This document shows positions 48,860 through 58,951 of a DNA stretch of 64,000 nucleotides, in pieces. Both the position numbers and the translations under genes were made by a program. Positions within the stretch are counted from its first letter, which is position 1. Each line of letters starts with the position of its first letter. The DNA is taken from NCBI GenBank assembly GCA_963733905.1, contig CAVTEU010000003.1:62001-126000 (forward strand), given 5' to 3'. This stretch comes from DATADW01 sp963733905 (GTDB taxonomy: Bacteria > Actinomycetota > Acidimicrobiia > Spongiisociales > DATADW01). The notes under the pieces are model-generated. The model saw only the letters and a list, made by a program, of their open reading frames with translations. It searched no databases and was not told the origin of the DNA.

Positions 48860-49674
48860 GTGCCCACTTTCGAAACCAGTGACGGAGTCCAACTCCATTA
48901 CTCCGAGGCGGGCGGCGGGCGACCGGTGGTCTTCGCCGCTGGATGGGCGATGGACGCCACGTGGTGGAGGCACCAAGCCGAGCTCGCCTCTGATCACCAC
49001 ATCATCACGTTCGACCCCCAGCGCAGGGCGGGTCGGAGAAAGTGGAGCGGGGTTTCCGTCTCGGTCGAGGCGCTCAGGACATCCGGCAGCTGCTCGACCT
49101 CCTCGACCTGGAGGACGTCACATTGGTCGCGTGGTCTCGGTCGAGCAGCGTTGCCCTCGCCTACTGGGAGCTATTCGGTCCTCACCGTCTCGGTCGCCTC
49201 GTGCTCATCGGGATCACCCCGAGCATGCAGAGACGACCCGACTGGGAGTGGGGGTTCACCATCGACCCGTCCGAGTTCCAGCGACAGATCATCGCTGATC
49301 ACGAGGGGGTCGTCAGAGGAGTAATCGAGAGACTCCTCCTCGTCGCTCCGAGCGGAGAGGTAGCAGAACAGATGGTGCGCTCCGCCATGTCGACCCCTCC
49401 GCTCGCCGGAGCCAGGATGCTCGACGACCACGGTGTGGTCGATTGGCGCGACATGCTCGACACCATCTCGCTTCCAACTTTGGTCTGCGTCGGGCGCCAC
49501 GACCTAAATGCCCCGCTGGCTGCCGCTGATTACGTGGCCAATGCGATCCCCGGTGCCGAGTTGGTGGTCTTCGAGCAGAGCGCACACGCCCCCTTCTTCG
49601 AGGAGCCAGACCGCTTCAATCAGGTCTTGGTCGACTTCATCAACGAGCACACGACTGCTGCCGAGGACAGGTGA
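48860..49674 (+). CDS. Alpha/beta-hydrolase fold protein (frameshifted)
   Basis: Starts FETSDGVQLHYSEAGGGRPVV with the GTG at 48860. After a shift near 49030 it continues DIRQLLDLLDLEDVTLVAWS. The nucleophile elbow is AWSRSS rather than the usual G-x-S-x-G, so Ser in WSRS is the probable nucleophile. Asp in LVCVGRHDLNAPL and His in EQSAHAPFFEEPDRF complete the triad. About 270 residues. It is divergent from the binding-protein gene across the CTATAG sites and is probably co-regulated with it. The substrate is unknown. Confidence 0.8.
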
Positions 49675-49823
49675 GCGAGCGTTGGATGACGCACCCAGAC
49701 AGCGAATGATGCGCCGCTTTGCAGAGGCTGTCAGGGACCGCATCTCGGATGGGACCGGGTCGAGTCCGGGTTCGACTCCGAATGAGCAGCGAGACTGGGG
49801 CGCACCGGAAGCGGAGGAGCCGG

Positions 49824-51295
49824 GTGACACCTGACCTAGCCAACAGACTGACCGCGGCCGAGAGTTCGGCAACCGTCGCGCCACTCCAGATCTCTCAGGT
49901 CAATGGTGTTCGGTCGCGGCGACTTCTCTTGACGAATGGTTGTGTCATCACCATGGATCCCAAGATCGGTGACTTCACTCGAGCCGATGTCTTGATCGAA
50001 GGGGACCGAATCGCAGCAATCGGACCGGATCTTCCTAGGGCAACCGAGCAACTTGACCTGGTCATCGATGCGACCGACATGATCGTCGTGCCCGGTTTTG
50101 TAGATACCCACCGTCATATGTGGCAAGGGACTACGGAGAATGCTGCCGAACGTCGAATTTCCCGTCTATTTGGGTCTGCGCAACGCACTTGCGGTCCGAT
50201 ATCGACCAGAAGACACCTATGCAGGCACCCTCGTCAATGCCCTCGGAGCCCTCCATGCCGGGGTCACCACGGTGCTCGACCTCTCCCACAACACGCGCAC
50301 ATCCCGGCACGCAGACGCCGGCGTTGACGCACTCGAGTCGGCGGGAATCCGTGCGATCTTCGCCTACGCCCCACCGGAAGCGGGTGACTGGGACCGACAG
50401 TGGCCAGACGACTTGGCCAGGATCAAGGGTGAGAGGTTTGACGATGACGGAGACATGCTGACCCTGCGCATGGCGCAGCGGTGCTTCTCCGACGTTGACA
50501 ACCTCACCGCAGAGCGGATCCGGGTGGCGGCGCGATCTGGGCATCGGCATGACTGTCGATCCGGTGGCTTGGGAGGAGGGGTCGGAGCGGATCCTCGCTC
50601 TCGCCGGCGAGGATCTGCTTGGACCCGACCTGGCTTTCGTCCATTGCTCCGACCTCACCGACGACTCGTGGAAGGCGATGGCAGCGTCCGAAGTCAAGGT
50701 CTCGCTGTCGCCCTTCGTGGACGAACTCCTCGGATTCGACACCCATGCAGATCGGCTACCCACGGTGCAGCGAGCCATCGACGTCGGAATTGCTCCCGGC
50801 CTCAGCGTCGATATCGAGACAACGGTCCCCGGTGACATGTTCACCCAGATGCGGGCGCTGCTTGCCGTACAACGGATGCGGGCATCGATGGGTAATCCTG
50901 CCGCTAATCGTCCCCAACTGACGGTGAGCGACACCTTGGCTTTTGCGACGATCCACGGCGCCGAGACTGTCGGGTTGAACCACGTTTGTGGCAGCTTGTC
51001 GCCGGGCAAGAAGGCCGACATCGTCATGATCGATCAGGCCGGAGTCTCCTCCTTTCCGCTCAACAACGCCTATGGGGCCGTTGTCTTGGGTGCGGACACC
51101 TCGGCGGTGCGGTGCGTCATCGTCAATGGCGTGATTCGAAAGTGGGGCCATTCCCTCGTGGACGTGGATCTCGCCGAGGCTCGATCACTCATCGAGACGT
51201 CGAGGGACTACCTGCTCTCCGAGGTCGGGTACCACCCGGACCTGTTCATCGACTACCCGACGCTCGACCTCGGGCCGCCAAGATTCCGGCCATGA
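49824..51295 (+). CDS. Amidohydrolase family protein, copy 2 (two frameshifts)
   Basis: Paralogue of the gene at 42487. From the GTG at 49824 (behind GGAGGAG): LLLTNGCVITMDPKIGDF, VVPGFVDTHRHMWQGTTENA (metal HxH), ALHAGVTTVLDLSHNTRTS, then after shifts near 50150 and 50515 FVHCSDLTDDSWKAMAAS, SVDIETTVPGDMFTQMRALL and GSLSPGKKADIVMIDQAG. Length is about 490 residues. The region that holds THAGEG in copy 1 reads IGMTVDPVAWEEG here, so one metal His is replaced; it may have altered chemistry. The two copies likely act on related compounds in one pathway. Confidence 0.82.
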
Positions 51296-51361
51296 CTTGC
51301 CCATCCGCGGCGAAGTGCCCGTTGCCGTCAATGGGTCGACCGCGGGCAGCGGTGAACGCCG

Positions 51362-52278
51362 GTGAGCGACAGGTCACCAGTTCCCGTTGCGGTCATAGGA
51401 CTGGGGATCATGGGCGGGCGTCTGGCGGCTCGTTTAATTGACGCTGGGTTCGATGTGCGCGGCTTTGACATCGACGAAGAGCGTGCTGCCGCCTTCGAGG
51501 GAGCAGGCGGCCACCATGCGGGATCACCGGCGGAGGCGGTCGAGGGTTGCCACGTGGCAGTTCTTTCTCTCCTCACATCCGAAATCTCTCGACAGGTATG
51601 CCTCGGCGGCGACGGCATCATCGCCTCGGGAAACCACGATGTCCTGGTTCTCGACTCGACCACCGGACCACCAGAGGGTGCCGTTGAAATCGCGGCGGGT
51701 CTTGCGTTCGCTGGGATCGAGTATGCCGACATGACACTGAGCGGAAACGCCGCAATCGCGCCCGCGGCGAACTGGTCGTGATGTTTGGGGGTACCGCAGA
51801 TGCCTACAGGAGGGCCGCCCCTGTAATGGAGTCGATAGGCCGTTCACATCACCACGTAGGCCCGGTCGGGGCGGGAGCGACGATGAAGCTGGTCGTCAAC
51901 CACGTCCTTGCTGTCCACCGCTTTGCGCTCGCCGAGGGGCTGGTAGCCGCAGAACACGCCGGGCTCGACTTGGAAAAGACACTCGAGATCCTGCGCGACG
52001 GGGTGGCATATTCGAAGGCGATGGACGTCTGGGGCAACCGGATGGTCACCGGTGACCATGGCCATCCCGACTCCCGGCTCAGCCAGAGCCACAAAGACTT
52101 CCGGCTCATAGTCGAGCACGGCGCAGCGCTGGGTGTCCCGATGGACTTCGCCCGGCTCGCCCGTCTCCTAATGGCCGAAGGGGAAGAGACTGGACTCGGC
52201 GACCTGGACAACTCAGCAGTGATCGAGGTGATCCGTCGAAGGGCCGGGATCGGCCGGGTCCCGCATCGGACGAAATAG
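51362..52278 (+). CDS. NAD(P)-dependent 3-hydroxyisobutyrate-dehydrogenase-like protein (one frameshift)
   Basis: Beta-hydroxyacid dehydrogenase family. The Rossmann motif is VAVIGLGIMGGRLAARLI, followed by VLVLDSTTGPPEGAVEIA. The substrate-binding motif is YADMTLSGNAAIA, where the family normally has DAPVSGG. A shift near 51768 leads to VVMFGGTADAYRRAAPVM. The catalytic Lys is in GPVGAGATMKLVVNHVLAVH, and the C-terminal helices include KDFRLIVEHGAALGVP. About 304 residues. The start is the GTG at 51362. It would oxidise a hydroxy acid or reduce a semialdehyde. Confidence 0.86.
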
Positions 52279-52336
52279 CCACCTGTGCCTGGCACGCCAA
52301 GAAGCGCCCGCCCCCACCGGGGCTTTCGACCGAATG

Positions 52337-53305
52337 TCAACTCTCGGCGACTGATCGATCCGCACCGAGGTTGAGGGTTACTCCGACGAAGATGAGAGCC
52401 ATCGCCGCGACCACCGTGGCTGTGATCACTTCCCCCAGCAGCAGCGCCGAAGCGAGCACCCCAACCACTGGGACCATCATCATCGACAAGTTCGTCGACA
52501 CCGCGGGAAGACTTCGCAGCACCGATACCTGTGCCCAAAGGGCTAGCCCGGTCGCCAAGACGCCTTCGTAGACGATCACAGCAACGAGCGAAGGCGTCCA
52601 ATGGATCTGAGGCATTCCCTCTATCGCGAAGGCCACCGCCAACGTGAGCACCATGGCGATCATCAGTTGCCATGGCATGACACGCAGCGGGGTTGACACC
52701 CAGGCGTGGTGTCTGATGTGAACCGCGGTCGCCACGTTGAGGATGGCGCTGAGCAGCAACATGCCGATGCCGAGGATCACCCTCGGCTCGTTCCATGCGA
52801 GTCGCCAAGGCTCGATCAGAACGACGACCCCGGCGATGCCGAGTGCCAGGCCGGCCCACCGGAGCGGGGTCATCCGCTCCCCGAGGGCGATCACCGCCAT
52901 CGGGACAACCCACAGACTCGCGGTCCACACCAAAACCGATGAGCGCCCCGCCGGCACGATGGTGAGGGCAGTGAAGACCAGAAAGAAGACGAGCCCAAGA
53001 CGCAGCACCGCCACCGACAGCACGACAGGGAGATCACCCCGCGGTGGGAGGTGGAGACGTCCGGTCATGGCCGCCACGGCCACCACGGTGATCGCTCCAC
53101 TGCACACCCTGATCGCGGTCATCCATACCGGACTGACGTCGCGCAGACCTATGGCCAAGATCGGCCAGTTGAAGCCGAGAATCAGCACCACCACCACCAT
53201 GAGGAGGTAGGCGCCGGCCCTTCGCAGCGTGTCCGGGTGGTCGGGACCGAGATGACTCGTCTCCCACAGGAAATCCCTCAGTGACGAGGTCCTTGGTGTA
53301 CCCAC
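52337..53305 (-). CDS. EamA/DMT-superfamily transporter
   Basis: An intact 322-residue membrane protein with ten predicted helices in two EamA repeats. Repeat 1 includes LLMVVVVLILGFNWPILAIG and ALTIVPAGRSSVLVWTASLW. Repeat 2 includes MLLLSAILNVATAVHI and ALWAQVSVLRSLPAVSTNLS. DMT proteins export or import small metabolites such as amino acids or nucleosides. It stands convergent to the dehydrogenase gene at the edge of the catabolic island. Confidence 0.88.
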   Translation of the reverse strand: MGTPRTSSLRDFLWETSHLGPDHPDTLRRAGAYLLMVVVVLILGFNWPILAIGLRDVSPVWMTAIRVCSGAITVVAVAAMTGRLHLPPRGDLPVVLSVAVLRLGLVFFLVFTALTIVPAGRSSVLVWTASLWVVPMAVIALGERMTPLRWAGLALGIAGVVVLIEPWRLAWNEPRVILGIGMLLLSAILNVATAVHIRHHAWVSTPLRVMPWQLMIAMVLTLAVAFAIEGMPQIHWTPSLVAVIVYEGVLATGLALWAQVSVLRSLPAVSTNLSMMMVPVVGVLASALLLGEVITATVVAAMALIFVGVTLNLGADRSVAES

Positions 53306-53366
53306 CTTCGCACCCTATATCAGACACGATGTAGGACCTGAGGACCGAACCCAATGGCGGGCAACT

Positions 53367-54291
53367 TCAGCCGGCAGCGATGGCGAACAGGTCCTCTCCG
53401 AGTTTGCGTCGGGCAAGCTCGATCGCGGGCGAGGAGGCCCGGACGAACTGTGCCCTCTCTTCATCTGTCAGGTCCTCGAAGACCAGACCGGCCTGCTCCA
53501 ATTCCCCGCGAAGACTGTGCTCTCTCGCTTCAGCCGCAGTCTGCTGGTCCGCGATTGCTGCGTCCACAGCGCTCCTAACTACTTCCTCGACATCGGTCGG
53601 CAGCATTTCGACTGTTGAACGATTGGCGAACACGCCGCGCGCCCCGTACAGGTGAGCGGTCATAGTGACGAATGGATGGACCCGCTCCACCCCGTAGGCA
53701 ACGGTGTTGGCAAGTGGATTCTCCTGAGCATCCACCTCGAGCGAACCAATCAGCTCGATGCCTCTGCTCAGCTCTATCGCAACCGGTTCCGCCCCCCAGG
53801 AGCGGATGAGCTCCTCGTGTATCGGGTTTGGTTGAAGCCGAACCCTCATCCCCCGGGTGTCAGCAGGTTGGCGCACAGGCCGAAGCCGGTTGGTGAAGTG
53901 TCGGAATCCGTTATCCCAGAGACCGAGCAATTCGAATCCGGTGCGCTGCCGTCGTGGCTTCGATGAGCACTGCGCCGAGCGCACCGTCGAGTGCCCGATG
54001 CGCCTGTTCGAGGTCAGAGAAGAGGTAGGGCGTTTCCAAGATGTCCAACTCGGGCACTCGATGGCCCAGATAGCTGGTCGAGAAGTAGCACATGAACAGC
54101 TCACCACTGGCAACCATCTCGAAAAGGTCGGTGTTGGGACGGCCGGAGTCCATGATGTTCCAGGTCACCTCGACCGCCACTCCGCCATTCGTACCCTCGA
54201 CAACGGCGCGTCGGAGGACGTCCAGCGCGTCCGAGTGGACGCTCCCAATGGGGGCGTACCCACCGATTCGCAAAGTCGGAACTTCGCCCAT
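53367..54291 (-). CDS. TRAP-transporter DctP-like binding protein without signal peptide (one frameshift)
   Basis: DctP fold. The N-terminus has TLRIGGYAPIGSVHSDALDV, SGELFMCYFSTSYLGHRVP and ILETPYLFSDLEQAHRALDG. After a shift near 53965 it gives FELLGLWDNGFRHFTNRLRP, GMRVRLQPNPIHEELIRSWG, IELIGSLEVDAQENPL and a helical C-terminus. About 307 residues. The ATG at 54289-54291 follows GGAGAGC; no signal peptide is visible in any frame upstream. No TRAP membrane subunits (DctQ/DctM) lie in the window. It may bind its ligand in the cytoplasm, or its signal may be lost to an error. Confidence 0.75.
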
Positions 54292-54418
54292 ATCAGTCAG
54301 CTCTCCGAGTTCGGTCGGTGGTCGAAGCGCTCGCGTCGTGCGTCGCCCGACTCGGTCATGATGTCCGTTCCGTCGCAATGGCCCATCGACACGCCGAGGT
54401 GTACCGATCGGCGATGAC

Positions 54419-55873
54419 TCAATTCATCGCCGCCAGTACGTCAGAGACCAGCGCCGTCGCCACCGAGATCCGTGAGTCCGAGATGCCGTAGGGAACAACG
54501 AGCAGGTCGTGGTGGATCAGGCCCCCGCAGGAGTACACCACGTTGGGCACGTACCCGTCCCGCTCCCAGGACTCGGGCTCGAGAAGCGGTTCGGGAAGCC
54601 GTCCGATGACTTTCGTCGGCTCGTCCAGGTCGAGCAGGACCGCCGACAACACGTACCGGCGCATCGGGCCGACGCCGTGCATGAGCACCAGCCAACCGTC
54701 CGGCGTCTCCATCGGGGAGCCGCAGTTCCCCCCCTGCACGATCTCCCATGGCTCGGTGGGAGCGAGCACCAGTTCGGCGACGTCCCAGCGGAGCACGCTG
54801 TCAGACCTGAGCAGGAAGGTGCTCTCGTTGTCGGTCCGTGCCAGCGCCACGAAATCTCCCCCGATCCGGCGAGGGAACAGGGCCATGCCCTTGCCCCGAG
54901 CGCAGACCCCGGAAAGAGTCGAGATGTTGAAGGTCGTGAAGTCGGCCGTTTCGATGAGTTGGGGTAGCACCTCGAACCCGTCGAAGGCCGTATAGGTGGC
55001 GTAGTAGTTGGTGGTGCCGTCCTCTTCGGAGAAGCGCACAAACCGAGCGTCCTCCATCCCTCTGCTCTCTGCCGGGCCGGCAGGAGAAAGGACCCGCTCC
55101 CCCAATGGCGCCCCATCGAATGAGACCTCGTAGTTCGATGTCGCCAGCCAATGGACGGCGCGTTCTGTCTCGAACCGGATCGCCGCCATGTCGTCGCTGT
55201 CGGCCCGCCGGGACAAGGCCTCCTCCAGTTCCGAGAGCTTGAAGCTCTGCCCAAGGTCGTCGAGCACACGCTCCGAGAGGTGGTTCTGGACGCCCAACTC
55301 GCTCAATCGTGCGCGGAATTTCTCCCGATCGAAGGGTCCGATGCTCCGTTCGCCGTTGTCGGCCCACGGACTGGGGCGATCGAATCGCACATTGCCCTCG
55401 GGGGAAACGTGGCCGCCGCGGAAGGTGATCGAGGAGATATGGCCCTCGCCAATTGCGCGGGCGCTCATCACGATCTGTTGATCCCCATCCGGCGTCAATT
55501 CCCCGAGTGCGACCATCGAAGGATTGGTCAATGCGGCGGCCTCGAAGGCGTACTCCAGGGTGAAGGCCATCCCCAGCAGCAGGAGCCTCGCTCGATCGAG
55601 ACCCGAGCAAGAGTCGATGCTCATATCGCATGCCAGTCGGCCATTGGCTATCCAGGTGGACTCGATGTCGCGGTGGCGCCGCTTGGCCCGTCGCCGGCCG
55701 TCGTCGATCGCGGTGGAGACCTCGGCGTCGTCGAGGAGCCGGAGTCGGTCGATGATGCGGTCCACCCGCGTCGTGGGACCGCCGAAAGTCGAATGTCCGG
55801 GAATGAACGGCTTGGCCACGACTCTGGCCGGATCGGGACCGATCCTCACCGCCGTTCTATCCATCACGACCAT
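54419..55873 (-). CDS. Glycoside hydrolase family 130 (glycoside phosphorylase-like) protein
   Basis: An intact 484-residue five-bladed propeller enzyme. Family marks are AESRGMEDARFVRFSEEDG (GH130 E-D-A/P-R), FALFPRRIGG-type segment ALFPRRIGGDFVALARTDN, EIVQGGNCGSPMETPDGWL and HGVGPMRRYVLSAVLLDLD. GH130 members are mostly beta-mannoside phosphorylases using inorganic phosphate. The long N-terminal region (about 1-180), with SMVALGELTPDG, is an addition. It is paired with the GT4 gene upstream (30-base gap). The substrate is probably a mannose-containing glycan. Confidence 0.85.
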   Translation of the reverse strand: MVVMDRTAVRIGPDPARVVAKPFIPGHSTFGGPTTRVDRIIDRLRLLDDAEVSTAIDDGRRRAKRRHRDIESTWIANGRLACDMSIDSCSGLDRARLLLLGMAFTLEYAFEAAALTNPSMVALGELTPDGDQQIVMSARAIGEGHISSITFRGGHVSPEGNVRFDRPSPWADNGERSIGPFDREKFRARLSELGVQNHLSERVLDDLGQSFKLSELEEALSRRADSDDMAAIRFETERAVHWLATSNYEVSFDGAPLGERVLSPAGPAESRGMEDARFVRFSEEDGTTNYYATYTAFDGFEVLPQLIETADFTTFNISTLSGVCARGKGMALFPRRIGGDFVALARTDNESTFLLRSDSVLRWDVAELVLAPTEPWEIVQGGNCGSPMETPDGWLVLMHGVGPMRRYVLSAVLLDLDEPTKVIGRLPEPLLEPESWERDGYVPNVVYSCGGLIHHDLLVVPYGISDSRISVATALVSDVLAAMN

Positions 55874-55903
55874 TGTCCTACACCGCGCCCCGAGAACGCG
55901 GGA

Positions 55904-57053
55904 TCACGCCACGGCATCACCTCGGTGAGCCGAACGGAGCAGGTCGATATACGTCTCGGCGACTGACTCCCAGGAGAGACGTTGGGATGCACACAACGCA
56001 TGGCCGGCGGCTGAGGCGTATGCATCGTCGTCCTCGAGAAGACGGCAGATGGCCGCGGCGAGCGCCTCGTCCGAGTGAGGCACGACCAGACCGGCACCAT
56101 CCGCCAGTAGCTCGCGGGCGTGCGGGAAGTCGGTGGCGACCACAGGCCGTCCCGCGGCAACGGCGTCGGTGAGAACGCCGGAAGACACCTGCACATCGCT
56201 GTCATATGGGATCACCACAACATCGGCCTGAGAAACCAAGCGCTGAAGTTCATCCTCGGCGAGATAGCGGTCCACGAACCGGACCCTCGAGGCGAGCCCC
56301 AGGTCCGAAGCAGAGCCGTTGCAGTTCGATTCCGATACGACTGCCCGGACCGCGCCAAGACCTTCGGATGAGTCTGCCCGACGATGTCCAGCGTCACGGC
56401 TGGGGCGAGTCTCGATCATGCGCCATCGATCGAAGAATCGTTCGATTCCCTTGCCCGGACCGAGAAGACCCCAGACGACGAGGTGGCTCCGGGGCTCCGC
56501 CAGGCGGCGGGGGCAGAGGGCGCCACGACGACCCATGCGGGATGACTTGGATTCCGGACTCGGCGAGCCCATACCTGTCTCGAAGCCACGAGCGTGCCGT
56601 CTCCGTCGACGCCACGATGGGTCCGGCGTCCGCAAGTCCGGAGGCGATACGGCGTTGGGTGGCCGTCGGTGACGGGAGCACGGTGTGGAGGACCGTTGTC
56701 ACCGGGACGCGGATCTGATCGACCAGATCGAGGATGGCCGCGCCCTCGTCGGGTCCATACACCCCGTATTCGTGCTGGATCAGCGCAACATCGCTCCGGT
56801 TGATATGACCGGCGGCGGTCCGCACCGCGATGCTGGATGCGGGATCGAACTGGATGGCGACTCCCGGGATGGGGTGGCCGGGATCGTCGGCTCCTGCCAC
56901 CCGGGCCACCTCCACTACTACCTCGGGCGAGGTGTCGGCCCACGCATTCACCAGCGATTGGGCGAACCTGCCAACGCCACAGCGGGTGGGTGGGTATGTC
57001 GAAACGAGCGAGACCGACAAGTCGCCGGGCAGGGCAGACCCGCGGCGACGCAT
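55904..57053 (-). CDS. Glycosyltransferase family 4, partner of the GH130 gene (one frameshift)
   Basis: From the ATG at 57051-57053: LSVSLVSTYPPTRCGVGRFA, ALIQHEYGVYGPDEGAAILD and IPVTTVLH-type strand VPVTTVLHTVLPSPT. After frame changes near 56540-56380 come LVVWGLLGPGKGIERFFD, RVRFVDRYLAEDELQRLVSQ, VVIPYDSDVQVSSGVLTDAV and AAGRPVVATDFPHARELL, the donor-binding region of GT4. The length rule suggests one net extra base, but the middle is poor, and composition near 56350-56450 hints at two opposite errors. Pairs of this GT4 with GH130 are common in actinobacteria and point to synthesis and turnover of a storage or surface mannan-like glycan. Confidence 0.8.
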
Positions 57054-57197
57054 GGTCGCGACTGGAACGGTGAGAACCCCGGTATTCGGCATCGGCTTCG
57101 AATACCCGCGCCTCGGTCGCCACGATCGAAACGCAGCCGGCTTCGCCTTCAAGCACTGGGCCCGGATTGCGACCGCCCTATATACCCTGCGTGCCCG

Positions 57198-58662
57198 ATG
57201 GACACGGAGATCGAGATCGTCGCCGATCGATATGTTCCGGAGGCTCCGATCGGGAGCGGTGGAATGGCGACGGTTTGGCGAGCGCACGACCGGGCGCTTG
57301 ACCGCCCCGTTGCCCTGAAGCGGCTCCACCCACATCTGGCGGCGCAGCCCGAGGCGAGCGCCAGATTCCGCAGGGAGGCGTTGGCTGCGGCGGCACTTGA
57401 CCATTCCGGGGTCGTGACGGTTCACGACGCCGGGGTCGACGCCAGCGGTCCCTACCTCGTGATGGAGTTCGTCGATGGCGAGAGTCTCTCGTCGCGACTC
57501 GGCAAGCTCGGAGCGCTTCCTTCAGCCGAGGCAGCCCGCATTGCCCTGGCTGTGGCAGAGGCGCTCGATCACGCCCACCGTCGTGGCGTGGTCCATCGCG
57601 ACATCAAGCCCGCCAACATCCTTCTCGGTCCGGGAGACCGGGTGCGGGTTGCGGATTTCGGGATCGCCCGCCATCTCGTGGCTGACGACCGGCTCACCGA
57701 CAGCGGAGTCGTGCTCGGAACGACGCCGTACCTGGCGCCCGAGGTGATGATGGGCGCCGAACCCGGGCCGAGTGCCGACTTGTACGCCCTCGGTGTCGTC
57801 CTCTACGAGTTGCTCACAAGTCGGTTGCCGTTTTCCGGCGAGAACGCATTGACCGTGGCAGTTGCCAAGAGAGAACATCGGCCCACGCCACCATCTGTCC
57901 TGGTCGATCTCCCACCAGGTTTGGAGCGGGTCGTCCTGAGCGCCATCGAGGCGGATCCGAGCGACCGTCCGCCCGATGCCGCGTCAGTCGCCGCGGCACT
58001 GCGACCGTTTGCTGAGGCCGTAACACCGACATATCAGACCCCACCCGTCGATGGGGTCGGGCCTCAGCCGACGGCGGTCACCACCGTGGTCAGGACGCCA
58101 CGACACGCTGGTCGCCAATCCCGCCGACCCTTGGGCTGGCTGCTGGCCGGGCTGGCCATTGCGGCTGGATTGGCGGCGATCGCAGTGACACTCCTCGACG
58201 GGCGGAACGACCCTGAGGGGAGCGCATCCGCCTCATCGATTGCGATCACAGCGGAAAGCAACGCGGAGTCGACTACGACGACCACCGCAATCGCGTCGGC
58301 ACCTACGCCGACGACAGCCCGGCCGGCTACCGCCAACACAACGCCGTCGTCAGGGAGCCCGGCAGGTGCCGTCGCAAGGCCTTCACTCTGTAATCGCCGG
58401 GCTGCTCGCCACCGACTCGATCGACAGGCGACTGGCCGACCATGTCGACCGAGACGCTCAAAAGGCGCTCCGATACTGGGAGCGGGGCGACGAGGAGCGG
58501 GCCGAGAAGGAGCTCCGCGGCGTCCTCGACGAGCTCGACCAAACCCAAGACGATATGGCCGAGTCTGCAATCCGCGAGCTCCACGACCGGATCGTCCGAA
58601 TCGCGCGAACCATGGGCTTCGACGAGCTCAGCCAGGACGATGACAACGGCCCGGACGAGTGA
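57198..58662 (+). CDS. Transmembrane Ser/Thr protein kinase, PknB-like (frameshift in the linker)
   Basis: The kinase domain spans residues about 10-270: Gly loop IGSGGMATVW, Lys in VALKRL, catalytic loop VVHRDIKPANILL, DFG in VADFGIARH, and APE in TPYLAPEVM, with all key residues present. A short linker and a TM helix (WLLAGLAIAAGLAAIAVTLL) follow. The extracytoplasmic part starts with a Ser/Thr-rich stretch. A shift near 58375 then leads to a helical domain (VIAGLLATDSIDRRLADHVD, ELRGVLDELDQTQDDM). About 487 residues. It has no PASTA repeats. The start is the ATG at 57198. It is divergent from GT4/GH130 and could regulate glycan metabolism, but there is no direct evidence. Confidence 0.9.
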
Positions 58663-58760
58663 AGGGTTTGGTCACAACCGGGCGGTCTCTTCGGAATCGG
58701 GGCCGCGTTTGATGGCGATGGCTGTGGGGTAACGCCTCTCCGACCGAAGAGGGAGGATCG

Positions 58761-58939
58761 ATGCCAGTCCATCGTTCCATGTCCATCGTGGCAAGGACTC
58801 CAAAGGCCCGTTCTACCAATGGGGCGGCGAGGGCAAGAAGTACCACTACACGAGCGGCGACAAGTCCAGCCGCCAGGGAGCAAAGAAGAAGGCCGAGAAA
58901 CAGGGTCAAGCCGCCAGGGCAAGCGGTTACAAGGGCTGA
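58761..58939 (+). CDS. Small basic protein of unknown function (one frameshift)
   Basis: About 59 residues. From the ATG at 58761, a shift within the first 30 bases leads to HRGKDSKGPFYQWGGEGKKY, then HYTSGDKSSRQGAKKKAEKQ and ASGYKG with a stop at 58937-58939. I recall similar tiny proteins with the FYQWG...KYxYTxGD...AKKKAxxQG pattern in bacteria and phages, none with a known function. It is strongly basic and lacks a TM segment. The reading rests on pattern and composition. Confidence 0.6.
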
Positions 58940-58951
58940 GTTCGCCCGACC

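Noticed and set aside
49824..51295. Guanine deaminase or S-adenosylhomocysteine deaminase as a specific name for the amidohydrolases
   Set aside because: Only general family motifs are visible and one metal His differs between copies, so a specific substrate is not supported.
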